64,000 nucleotides of DNA, from NCBI GenBank assembly GCA_963738375.1, contig CAVTWL010000005.1, forward strand, positions 620,001 to 684,000, read 5' to 3'. Below, one piece after another: positions 17,293 through 26,417 of the stretch (position 1 is the stretch's first letter; each line of letters begins with the position of its first letter). The notes under the pieces were generated by a model. It was not told where the DNA came from and did no database searches. It saw nothing but the letters and a program-made list of their open reading frames with translations. A program made the translations under genes and the position numbers. The stretch comes from Bog-159 sp963738375. GTDB lineage: Bacteria; Acidobacteriota; Terriglobia; Bryobacterales; Bryobacteraceae.

Positions 17293-19492
17293 ATGCAATT
17301 TCAACCGTCGCGCACGACGGGATGGACGGCCCTGGCTTTGGGGCTTACCCTTCTCGCCCTGCCCACTCATGCCAGCCAGACGCGCACCTGGAGCACCGCC
17401 GATTATTCCGATTTTGAAAAAGGCAACTTGAAAAATCTGTCGCTGCGCAGCGATGGTTTGGTGACGCTCGCGCCGCGGTTCAAGGAACTGTACGACACGT
17501 CGTCGGCCTACCTGTGGGCGCTGGCGCGCGATTCGAAGGGCAATTTGTATGCCGGCGGTGGGCCTGGCGCCAAGTTGTACCGGCTGGCGGCGAACGGCGA
17601 AAAGAAGATGCTGGCGGAGTTGGAAGGCCTGCAAATACAGGCACTGGCGATCGACGCCCAGGACAGAGTCTACGCCGCCACCGCGCCCGACGGCAAAGTT
17701 TATCGCGTCGCGCCGGATGGCAAGCACGAGGTCTTCTACGATCCGAAAACCAAGTACACTTGGGCGCTGGCGTTCGATAAGGCAGGCGATCTGTTGGTCG
17801 CGACCGGCGATCCAGGCGCGGTTCACAAGGTGGCGCCGGATGGCAAAGGCGCGGTGCTGTATCAAACCGATGAGACGCACGTTCGCTCCATGGCTCTGGA
17901 TGCGGAAGGCAACGTCATCATCGGCACCGATCCCGGCGGCCTGGTTGTGCGCGTATCGCCCAAGGGCGAGGGCTTTGTTCTTTACCAGATGAGCAAGAGC
18001 GAAGTGACGGCGGTGGCGGTTGCCCAGGATGGTTCGATCTACGCGGCGGGTTTGGGCAGTAAGCCTGGGTCGTCGTCTCCCGCGCCCGCGCCCGCTCCGG
18101 CCGGCGCTCCGGTGTCGCCAACCGGCGGCGCCCAAGTGCAGGTGCGGCCCGCCACTCCCCCCCCTGCGTCCATGCGCATCGTCGGGCGCAGTCTCCGTGA
18201 CCGGTTCGGACCTTTACCGGATCGATGCGCGCGGCAACCCGGAGAAGATCTGGAGCCACGCGCTGGACATCGTTTATGCGATCGGTTTCGATGCGCAAGG
18301 GCGTGTGCTACTGGGTTCCGGCAACAAGGGGATCATTTATCGCATCGAATCGGACTTTCAGTATACGGCGCTGCTTACCGCGCCTTCTACACAGATCACG
18401 GCGTTTCAGAGCGGCGCGGAGGGCGCGCTTTACGCGGCTACCGGTAATGTGGGAAAGATTTATCAGGTAGGCCCGGAGATCGAGCGCACCGGCTCCCTCG
18501 AAAGCGAAGTATTCGACGCGGGATACATTTCGCGTTGGGGACGGCTGAACTTCGAGGCCAAGCTGAACAGCGGCGGAGTTTCGATCGAGGCGCGCAGCGG
18601 AAATCTGGACCGTCCGCAAAAGAATTGGAGCGGGTGGTCGGCGGCGGTCGCCGATCCAAAGGGAGATCGCATCGCCATACCGGCCGCGCGATTCGCGCAG
18701 TGGAAAGCGACGTTGACCGGGGGAGGCGCGCAATCGCCGGAACTGGAATCGGTGGATTTGGCCTATCTGCAGCGCAATGTGGCGCCGCGCATCGAGGCGG
18801 TGGAGGGCACTCCCGCCAACTATAAATTCCCGGCACCCCCGGCGGCACAGGCGGCGCCCCAGACGCTGAACCTTCCGCCAATCGGCAAAGCGCCCTCAAT
18901 CGCGAGTCCTTCGCTGCCGATCGATACCAGCACGCCCACGCTGCAATACGCCAAGGGGTATATCGGCGCGCGTTGGGCCGCCGGCGACGACAATGGCGAC
19001 GGGCTGACCTTTACGCTGGAGATCCGCGGCGTACACGAAACCAGGTGGCGACCTCTGAAGGACAAGTTGCACGAACATTATTGGAGTTGGGACTCTACGG
19101 CGTTTCCCGATGGCGAATATCGCGTGCGCGTAACTGCCTCGGACCTGCCGGGCAATCCGCCAGCCGATGCGTTGTCGGCATCCATGGCGAGCGATCCGTT
19201 TTTGATCGACAATACGCCGCCGGCGATTACGGGACTTGCCGCCAGCGCCTCGGGAGGCAAGTTGCACGCCACCTGGAGCGCGGCCGATACGCTCAGCGAT
19301 ATCAAGAAAGCCGAGTATTCGCTCGATGGCGGCGACTGGACGTTGGTGGCGCCTGTGACTGGCCTCTCGGATTCGCACGCGCTGGCTTACGATCTGACGC
19401 TCGATAACGTCGCGGCCGGCGAGCATACGCTGGCGGTGCGGGTGGAAGACGATTTCGACAATCTTGCGGCGGCTAAAGCGGTAACGCGGTAA
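17293..19492 (+). CDS. Exported beta-propeller / Ig-like protein, split by a C8 frameshift
   Basis: Begins with a signal peptide (TALALGLTLLALPTHA). NHL/SMP-30-like blades follow (LWALARDSKGNLYAGGG, IQALAIDAQDRVYAAT, VRSMALDAEGNVIIGT). The frame then breaks in a run of eight C at 18157-18164. Reading seven C restores the family pattern (SGAVSVTGSDLYRID, YAIGFDAQGRVLLGSG) up to a TAA at 19490, giving about 732 residues with a C-terminal Ig-like part (DNTPPAITGLAAS). I therefore annotate one gene; as sequenced, translation would stop early at about 18447. It ends flush against the convergent gene. Confidence 0.72.
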
Positions 19493-20311
19493 CTATTTGA
19501 GCGGTGGCATCTCCCCAGCTTGCCGCATATCGGCCGCGGCGCCGTCTTCGTCGCCCGAATGCCGGCGCGCCACGGCGCGATTCCGATAGGCGTTCGCATA
19601 ACCCGAGCGCAGCCGGATGGCATCGGAAAAATCCACCACGGCATTGGCATAGCTTTTGAGCAGCAGATAGGCATACCCGCGCGCATTGTAAAACTCGGCG
19701 CGTTCGGGAGACAGCTCGATGGCGCGGTTCAATGCCTTCAACGCGGCCCAATAATCCTTAGCGGCGGTTTGTTCTTTTCCGAGCCGGTAATAACGATTGG
19801 CGTCCTCCGGGGGGGATATGGGCGCAGCGGGCGCGGGCGGAGCCGCATCACAACTTTCGCCCAACCATTTGAGCGTCGCCGTGGACTCCATCCGGACATT
19901 GCGCGCGCCGGCAGCCGCGCTCCAATGGGAGGAGACTTTGGCGCTCTCGCGATTCGGCGCTTCGATCCGTATCGTTCCGGCGGCGGCCGCGTCCCCGCCG
20001 CAATCCACGTGAATTTCCTGGCGGTTGCTCGTCGCCACGACCACCGACTGGCGACAACCTTGGCCTTCCCCGCGGAACAGTAGCGTGAGCGGTTTCTCGA
20101 GTTCCCTTGCGTCGAGGCAGCTTCGCTTCACGGTGATGCGCGGCGGCTGATGACCAGCGGTGCGAACGGTGAGAGTAATCTCCCAATTGCCGGGTTTAAT
20201 ATCCAGCGGCTGAAGGTCCGGGGCGGCCCAAATGAGCGCCGCTGCCAGCAACGCGAGGGTAGGTAAATGTTTGAGCGGAAGCGAAATTTCCAGGGGCCTC
20301 GCCTTCAGCAT
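19493..20311 (-). CDS. Exported DUF3617-like protein with TPR repeats
   Basis: 272 residues. Signal peptide-like N-terminus (LALLAAALIWAAP), then a DUF3617-type domain starting with IKPGNWEITLTVR, where two pairs of Cys (near 65 and 86, 103 and 154) could form disulfides. A C-terminal TPR segment follows (ANRYYRLGKEQTAAKDYWAAL; AEFYNARGYAYLLLKSYANAV; YANAYRNRAVARRHSG). It is probably a periplasmic scaffold. The combination of DUF3617 with TPR is an uncommon architecture as far as I know. Confidence 0.72.
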   Translation of the reverse strand: MLKARPLEISLPLKHLPTLALLAAALIWAAPDLQPLDIKPGNWEITLTVRTAGHQPPRITVKRSCLDARELEKPLTLLFRGEGQGCRQSVVVATSNRQEIHVDCGGDAAAAGTIRIEAPNRESAKVSSHWSAAAGARNVRMESTATLKWLGESCDAAPPAPAAPISPPEDANRYYRLGKEQTAAKDYWAALKALNRAIELSPERAEFYNARGYAYLLLKSYANAVVDFSDAIRLRSGYANAYRNRAVARRHSGDEDGAAADMRQAGEMPPLK

Positions 20312-20329
20312 ACACCGGCACGGGCATAC

Positions 20330-22948
20330 CTATTCGTTGCGTAACGCGCGCAGCGGATCGAGTCCCGCGGCGCGCCTCGCTGGTAGATAACTGGCCGCGG
20401 CGCTGACGGCGAGCAAGAGCAGCGGAACGACGACGTACACCACAGGCGACGAGGTACGCAGTCCGGCGAAACCGGCCGCGAGCGCGGGTACGGCGAGGGC
20501 GGTGAGCACGCCGCCGGCGGCGATGCCGAAAGCAGCCAAGACCAGGCCGCGACGTTCCACCAGCCAGACGACATCGCGGCGGCTGGCGCCCAGAGCCACG
20601 CGGATGCCGAGTTCTTTCACGCGGCGGCTGACGGTGTAGGCGATCAACCCATAAAGCCCGGTGGTTGCCAGACCAAGGCCGATGAAGCCCATGCTTCCCA
20701 CCATTTGGAAAAATTGCAGCCAGGTGCCGGTGGCGCGGCTGTCATAAAGGGTAGCCACGGTGCGCAGGTTGAAAACCGGCAGATTCGGGTCGATGGACCG
20801 TACCGCGTCGCGCAACGGGGCCGCCAACGAGGCGGGGTCGCCGGTGGACTCAGCCACCAGCGTCATGCGATCGCGCGGGTTTTGTGCGAAGGGCACGTAG
20901 ACATACGGTTCGGGCTTCTCGTTCACCAACAGATAATGGCCGTTTTTCGCGACGCCCACCACTTCCGCCTCGGGACCGTCGACGCCGCCCAAACGCAGAC
21001 GCTTGCCGAGCGGGTTTTGGTTCGGCCAAAACTTCTTTGCGAATTGCCGGTTGACGATGGCTACGCGGCGAGTCATGGCGCGGTCGTCCAGGGTGAACGC
21101 GCGTCCGCTGAGAATGGGCACGCGCATGGTGCTGAAGTAACCGGCGTCCACCGCGGCGCCAAACTGCACTGTGGTCTCGCGGCCTTTCGGAAACTGATAG
21201 CCTTCCGGCACTACCGTCAAGGTGGTCTGTGAGACCGAGAGGGGAATCGACTCGGTCATGGCCACCGCCGCTACGCCCGGCATGGCGCGAACGCGATCGG
21301 CAAGCTGGCGGTAGAACATTTTGGTCTGTTCCGGGGAGTAGTGGAGCAGGCTGGGCGCCGTATCCATGCCGATGAGGTGATCGGTGCGAAAATCCGGGGC
21401 CACCACCAGCATCTGGCGAAAGCCCGCCAAAAACATTCCCGCGGCAATGAGTACGACCATGGCAAGGGCGATCTGGCCGGCGATCAGAACATCGCGAGCC
21501 ACGGTACGCCGCTGTCCTGCTGCGCCTTGTCCGCCTACTTTCAGCGCGCTCACGAAATCCAGGCGGACTGTCTGGATGGCGGGCGCCAAGCCGAAGAAGA
21601 GGCAACTTGCAAGCGCCGCGAGCAGGCTGAACCGCACCACGCGCCAATCCATTTGCACGGCCAAGATGGATGGCGGCTCGCTCGGCACATTCAGCGTTTT
21701 CAGCAGTGCGATGCCGCCATAGGCGCACAGCAATCCGGCGGCGCCACCTAGGGCGGCCACGATCAGGCTTTCGGTCATCAGTTGCCGCACCAGGCGATAG
21801 CGCCCAGCGCCCAGCGACAGCCGTACGGCGATCTCGCGGCTGCGCGCGCGGGCCCGAGCCAGCAGCAGGTTCGCCACGTTGGAGCAGGCGATGAGCAGGA
21901 TCAGTCCGACCAGTCCCATCAACATTTTGATCAGTGCGAACATTTGAGGAGTTTGCTGGATGCGCCGCTTCATTTCGGTGCGCACCACCGCATTTCGATT
22001 GCGATTTGTCTTGGGATATTCGCGGGCCAGACTGGCGCCGAGGGCGGACAGTTCGGCCTGCGCGGATTCTTTCGCGACGCCCGCGCGGAGCCGGCCTTTG
22101 ACGACGAGCTCATGCCGGGAGCGATCAGCAAGCGGATCGGCCGCTTCCGCATCCAGGCGCTGCCACATGCCCAGCGGCACGAAAATCGTTGGGCGAGAAA
22201 AGCGGTCGAGACCGGTGAAAGATTCCGGCGTGACGCCGACGATGGTGAATGCGATGCCGTTCAACCGCAGGCTGGCCCCGATGGCGGACCGGTCCGCGCC
22301 GTACTGCTGCCGCCAGAAGTCGTAGCTGACCATGGCGACCGGCTTGCCCGGCGCATTCGTTTCGTCGGGCAGAAAAACGCGGCCCAACGCCGGCGAGACG
22401 CCCACGGACGAAAAAAAGTTATCGCTGATCAGCATGTCGAGGCGGATGCGCGCGGGCTCGGTGGAACTGGCCGCGGCGGCCACGGTGGAAAGGCGATAGG
22501 CTGCCATGGCGGCAAAGGATTGGCTCTTGTCGCGCAAGTCGCGGTAGTCCGGGAAGGACATGCCCTCGAACCGGTTGTCGGGCGTGGTGTAAATAACGTC
22601 GAGCAATTGAGACGCGTTGGGCACCGGGGCCGGCCGCAGGAGCAAGGCGTCGGCGAAGCTGAAAATTGCGCTGTTGGCTCCAATGGCGAGACCCAGCGAG
22701 AGTACGGCCACCGTAACGAAGGCTGGCTGGCTGCGTAAGGCGCGCAGCGCATAGTGTGCGTCCGCCACGATGCTTTCGAGCCAGGTCCAGCTCCAGGCGG
22801 CGCGCGCATCTTCCATTGCCAGCGTTAGATTGCCTAGCTCGCCGCTGCCCGCGATGGCGGTGAGCGTATCCAATTCCTCGCGCATGTCGCTCTCTTGGCG
22901 GCGGCGGTGCGCGGGCCACAGATATTTCAACCGGTCGAAGATGCTCAT
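20330..22948 (-). CDS. ADOP-family permease (MacB/FtsX type), copy 1
   Basis: 872 residues from the start MSIFDRLKYLWP, chosen because this ATG overlaps the PadR stop (ATGA). A soluble N-terminal stretch is followed by the first transmembrane helix (AVLSLGLAIGANSAIFSF), a MacB-like periplasmic domain, an FtsX block, a second periplasmic domain and a second FtsX block ending PARRAAGLDPLRALRNE. This duplicated layout defines acidobacterial orphan permeases, which lack an adjacent ATPase. Export substrate unknown. Expression is probably controlled by the coupled PadR repressor. Confidence 0.92.
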   Translation of the reverse strand: MSIFDRLKYLWPAHRRRQESDMREELDTLTAIAGSGELGNLTLAMEDARAAWSWTWLESIVADAHYALRALRSQPAFVTVAVLSLGLAIGANSAIFSFADALLLRPAPVPNASQLLDVIYTTPDNRFEGMSFPDYRDLRDKSQSFAAMAAYRLSTVAAAASSTEPARIRLDMLISDNFFSSVGVSPALGRVFLPDETNAPGKPVAMVSYDFWRQQYGADRSAIGASLRLNGIAFTIVGVTPESFTGLDRFSRPTIFVPLGMWQRLDAEAADPLADRSRHELVVKGRLRAGVAKESAQAELSALGASLAREYPKTNRNRNAVVRTEMKRRIQQTPQMFALIKMLMGLVGLILLIACSNVANLLLARARARSREIAVRLSLGAGRYRLVRQLMTESLIVAALGGAAGLLCAYGGIALLKTLNVPSEPPSILAVQMDWRVVRFSLLAALASCLFFGLAPAIQTVRLDFVSALKVGGQGAAGQRRTVARDVLIAGQIALAMVVLIAAGMFLAGFRQMLVVAPDFRTDHLIGMDTAPSLLHYSPEQTKMFYRQLADRVRAMPGVAAVAMTESIPLSVSQTTLTVVPEGYQFPKGRETTVQFGAAVDAGYFSTMRVPILSGRAFTLDDRAMTRRVAIVNRQFAKKFWPNQNPLGKRLRLGGVDGPEAEVVGVAKNGHYLLVNEKPEPYVYVPFAQNPRDRMTLVAESTGDPASLAAPLRDAVRSIDPNLPVFNLRTVATLYDSRATGTWLQFFQMVGSMGFIGLGLATTGLYGLIAYTVSRRVKELGIRVALGASRRDVVWLVERRGLVLAAFGIAAGGVLTALAVPALAAGFAGLRTSSPVVYVVVPLLLLAVSAAASYLPARRAAGLDPLRALRNE

Positions 22949-23277
22949 ATTTTTCCCTCCGGCAGGGGCCCCATCACATGCCCGACGGCGTTGACGAAAT
23001 CGGCCCATTTGGAGTGCTCACGCACCAGGTGCTTGCGGCCAGCGGCGGTGAGCTTGTAATACTTGGCGCGCCGATTGTGTTCGGAGGTCTCCCAGGAGGA
23101 AGAGATCCAGCCCTTGGCTTCCAGCCGCTTCAGCGCGGGATACAGCGAACCGAACTCGATATCGAGCGCCTCGTTGGAGGTGCTGCGAATATTCCTGGCG
23201 ATGCCGTAGCCGTGCAGCGGGCCAGCCAGAAGTGTGCGCAGCACCAGCATGTCGAGAGTCCCCTGCAACAGATCCAT
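22945..23277 (-). CDS. PadR-family transcriptional regulator, copy 1
   Basis: 110 residues: LLQGTLDMLVLRTLLAGPLHGYGIARNI with winged helix and dimerisation helix (GSLYPALKRLEAKGWISSSW). PadR proteins repress until a ligand binds. It is coupled by a 4-bp overlap to the ADOP permease it presumably controls. A palindrome overlaps its own start codon, suggesting autoregulation. Confidence 0.93.
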   Translation of the reverse strand: MDLLQGTLDMLVLRTLLAGPLHGYGIARNIRSTSNEALDIEFGSLYPALKRLEAKGWISSSWETSEHNRRAKYYKLTAAGRKHLVREHSKWADFVNAVGHVMGPLPEGKI

Positions 23278-23295
23278 ATAGAGTCATTCTATATG
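23275..23295. promoter_or_regulatory. Palindrome CATATAGA-N5-TCTATATG at the PadR start (probable operator)
   Basis: Perfect 8-bp arms whose first three bases are the complement of the PadR start codon. It shares the box TCATTCTA with the second PadR palindrome at 26334. Position suits autorepression or occlusion of the ribosome-binding region. Confidence 0.6.
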
Positions 23296-23314
23296 AAGGG
23301 GATCTAGAGATCAA

Positions 23315-25972
23315 CTAATCCTGGCGGAGGGTGTCGGCGGGATTCAAGCGAGTCACGCGAAGCGCGGGCAGGAAGCTGGCGGCGGCGGCGATCAGCACCA
23401 GGCCGAGTACGACGGCCGCGAAGGTCACGGGGTCGCTTAACGGCACGCCCCACACCAAGTTGCGCAACACTCGGGTAACGAAGCCCGCCAGTACGGAGCC
23501 GGCGGCGACTCCAGCCAGCGCTAATCCCACTCCCGGCAGCGCTACAGCGCGCATGGCCTGCCCAACGGTGGCGCCCAGCGCCAGCCGGATGCCCAGCTCG
23601 CGGGTTCGCTCGGCAACGGAATTCGCGATCAAGCCGTAGATGCCGACCGCGGCCAGCACCAAGGCCAAGGCAGCCAGCGCGGCTAACAGCGCGGCCTGTA
23701 GGCGTTCCCGCGATAGGGCGCGGTATTGCACATCCTCCATGCTATGGAAGCCCGCGAAGGGCAGTTGTGGGTCGACCGCCGCCAACGCCCGCTGCATGCC
23801 GGCGACGGTTCCTTCGGCGGGCCCGTCGGCGCGCACCGTCCAACTGGGCGAAAACCAGGTGTGCAGCAGCAGCAGCGATTTCGAATCCGTTTGCGTGGCC
23901 GGGATGTAGATGTCCGGCATGGGCGCTACCGGCCCCAAGTCTCCACCCCACCCGCTCTTCTGCTGGATATCGCCGACCACGCCCACGATCTCGCGTTTGT
24001 CGCCGCCGCCCAGATCCAGGTGACGGCCCAAAGCTTCGCCGTCGCGCAGGTACATTTTCACGAAGCTCTGGCTTACCACCAGAACGGGGGCTGTGGTGCG
24101 GCCGTCCGCAGCAGTGAAAACCCGCCCGCGCAGCAGCGGGACGCGCAGCACGCGAAAATACTCGGGCGTCACATAAAACATATTCGTGATTTGCGAATCG
24201 GCATCGATGTGTGGGCCGTCGACGCGCTGGAAGCCTACATTGAGCGCTTGTTCATAGGGCAGGGAAAGCGCAACGGCGGCGGATTCGACGCCTGGCAGTT
24301 CTCGGATGCGATCCAGGCTCTTGTCGAACAGGCCGTTGACGGCCTCGCTCGTCGCATAGCGGGCATCCTGGAGGGAAAGCTGGGCGGTGATGACGTGGTG
24401 CGCATCGAAACCGGGCGCCAGCCCGCGCAGATGTTCAAAGGTGCGGATCAACAGGCCCGCGCCCACCAGCAGCACCACGCCGAGCGCCACCTCGCCCACG
24501 ACCAGCAGCCGGCGCGGCCACGGATTACGCCCGCCGGCGACCCCACGGCCCGCTTCGCCCAGGACGGCGCGGATCTCCAGGCGGCTTGCCACCAGGGCGG
24601 GATATAAGCCGAACAGCAGTCCCGCGGCGACGGACGCGCAAGCGGTCGCTCCTAGCACCCGCCAGTCGAGTTCCACGGTTTGCCAGATGTTCAGGTTATC
24701 CGCCGCGAGCAGCTTCAGCGCGCGAACGCCCAGCCATCCTAGAGCCGCGCCGGCGGCGCCTCCGCACACGCCCAGGACCACGCTTTCGGCGAGCATTTGC
24801 CGCACCAGCGCGGCTCGTCCGCTGCCCAATGCCATGCGGGTAGCCATCTCGCGTGCGCGGCCGGCGGCGCGCGCCAGCAACAGTCCGGCGATATTTACGC
24901 AGCCAATCAGCAGAACCATGCCCACCGCGGACCAGAGGATCAGCAGGGGCGTGCGCATGGTGTTACTGAGACCGTACTGCATAGACGTGATGCGCAAGCG
25001 GACACGGTCGCTGCCTTGCTTGGGCAGGATGGGGGCGCCAATGGCGGCGACTTGCGCGTCGGCCTGGGCCCAAGTCACGCCCTGACGCAGGCGTCCGAGA
25101 GTGATGTAGTTCCAGCCGCCGCCTTCGCCGTTTACCGCCGGGCGCAGCGGCGTCCACACATCCGCCGAAGGACTGCCTTCAAAATTAGCCGGCAAGACAC
25201 CCACAACGGTGAAAGGCTCTCCCCGCAAGTTGACCGTTTGCCCCACTACCGAGGGATCGCCTTGGAAGGCTTTGCGCCAGAGCGAATCGCTAAGCAACGT
25301 GACCGGCGGCCCGCCCGGTCGATCTTCATCGCGGGCGAACTCGCGGCCGATTGCCGGCGCGATTCCCAACACACGGAAGTAGCCCGCCGAGACGCGCCGC
25401 TGCTTCACGGATCCGGCATGTCCGGCGGCCACGAAGTTCACCAGCGAACTGCCGGCGTTGGCGGCGGCGGCATCCAGGAAGCTGGCGTGGTCGCGCACCG
25501 TTTCCCAAATTTGGCCGGTGGTGCCGGTGCCGTACACGCTCTCTCCCGCGCCCGAATAGTAACGGCAGACCATCACCAGGCGTTCGGGATGCGGATAGGG
25601 CAGGGGCCGCAACAGCACGGCGTCGACCACGCTGAAGATGGCGGTGTTGGCGCCGATACAAAGCGCGAGGATGGCGACCGCCGCGGCAGTAAACGCAGGG
25701 CTCTTGCGCAGGCCGCGCAGCGCATAGCGCAGGTCGCGATGCAGCTCATCGCTCCAGCGCAGGCCGACGGCTTCGCGGCATTCTTCCACGGTGTTCACGG
25801 TGCTCCCGAACTCGATGCGAGCGCGGCGCTGCGCCTCGGCTGGATCGACGCCGCCCGCTACCAGGTCGGCGGCGTAGCGCTCCATGTGGGCGGCCATTTC
25901 GGCATGCATTTCCTCGCGCAGGCGGGCTTGCCCGGTGAGGGCGCGCCACCATGATTTCATTGGCGCCAGCAT
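23315..25972 (-). CDS. ADOP-family permease (MacB/FtsX type), copy 2
   Basis: 885 residues with the same architecture as copy 1: cytoplasmic N-terminus, first helix (AVAILALCIGANTAIFSVV), MacB-like periplasmic domain, and FtsX blocks near residues 340-460 and 760-880, ending RVTRLNPADTLRQD. The sequence differs widely from copy 1, so the tandem pair is old or assembled from two paralogues. It directly abuts its PadR gene. No ATPase gene is nearby. Confidence 0.92.
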   Translation of the reverse strand: MLAPMKSWWRALTGQARLREEMHAEMAAHMERYAADLVAGGVDPAEAQRRARIEFGSTVNTVEECREAVGLRWSDELHRDLRYALRGLRKSPAFTAAAVAILALCIGANTAIFSVVDAVLLRPLPYPHPERLVMVCRYYSGAGESVYGTGTTGQIWETVRDHASFLDAAAANAGSSLVNFVAAGHAGSVKQRRVSAGYFRVLGIAPAIGREFARDEDRPGGPPVTLLSDSLWRKAFQGDPSVVGQTVNLRGEPFTVVGVLPANFEGSPSADVWTPLRPAVNGEGGGWNYITLGRLRQGVTWAQADAQVAAIGAPILPKQGSDRVRLRITSMQYGLSNTMRTPLLILWSAVGMVLLIGCVNIAGLLLARAAGRAREMATRMALGSGRAALVRQMLAESVVLGVCGGAAGAALGWLGVRALKLLAADNLNIWQTVELDWRVLGATACASVAAGLLFGLYPALVASRLEIRAVLGEAGRGVAGGRNPWPRRLLVVGEVALGVVLLVGAGLLIRTFEHLRGLAPGFDAHHVITAQLSLQDARYATSEAVNGLFDKSLDRIRELPGVESAAVALSLPYEQALNVGFQRVDGPHIDADSQITNMFYVTPEYFRVLRVPLLRGRVFTAADGRTTAPVLVVSQSFVKMYLRDGEALGRHLDLGGGDKREIVGVVGDIQQKSGWGGDLGPVAPMPDIYIPATQTDSKSLLLLHTWFSPSWTVRADGPAEGTVAGMQRALAAVDPQLPFAGFHSMEDVQYRALSRERLQAALLAALAALALVLAAVGIYGLIANSVAERTRELGIRLALGATVGQAMRAVALPGVGLALAGVAAGSVLAGFVTRVLRNLVWGVPLSDPVTFAAVVLGLVLIAAAASFLPALRVTRLNPADTLRQD

Positions 25973-26314
25973 CTATGCCTCCTCCGTTTCTGCTTCGAGG
26001 ACGTCGGCAATGGCGACCGCCAGCCGCTTCCATTCCTTGCGCTCGGCGGTCAATTGCTTGCGGCCGGCGGGGGTCAGCGAATAGTATTTGGCTTTGCGCC
26101 TGTTGTCGCTTTCGCCCCACTCGGCGGCGACCCAGCCGCGATGTTCCAGGCGGTAGAGCGCGGGATACACGGATCCTTGAGGAATTTGCAGCGCGTCCTT
26201 GGAGATTTGCTGGATGCGCAAGAGAATGCCATAACCGTGCAGGGGACCCAGGGAGACTGCTTTGAGGATCAGCATGTCGAGGGTGCCTTGCAGGATATCG
26301 ACCGGTTTGCCCAT
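25973..26314 (-). CDS. PadR-family transcriptional regulator, copy 2
   Basis: 113 residues: ILQGTLDMLILKAVSLGPLHGYGI, then GSVYPALYRLEHRGWVAAEWGESDNRRKAKYYSLT compressed in the wing, and a C-terminal dimerisation helix. It directly precedes ADOP permease copy 2. A 27-bp palindrome lies 20 bp upstream of its start, between it and the divergent Gfo/Idh/MocA gene. Confidence 0.93.
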   Translation of the reverse strand: MGKPVDILQGTLDMLILKAVSLGPLHGYGILLRIQQISKDALQIPQGSVYPALYRLEHRGWVAAEWGESDNRRKAKYYSLTPAGRKQLTAERKEWKRLAVAIADVLEAETEEA

Positions 26315-26333
26315 GTGCGGCGGCTCCTCTGGT

Positions 26334-26360
26334 CATTCTAGGAGAGCCTCTCCTAGAATG
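26334..26360. promoter_or_regulatory. 27-bp perfect palindrome, probable PadR operator
   Basis: CATTCTAGGAGAG, one C, then CTCTCCTAGAATG: 13-bp arms with a 1-nt centre. It sits in the 103-bp divergent region between PadR copy 2 and the oxidoreductase gene, so one bound dimer could control both directions. Confidence 0.7.
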
Positions 26361-26417
26361 TCAAGAGAAACAATTCGCGGCGGCGCGGCCCAGGAAACGG
26401 AGATAGAATAAGCCTCC

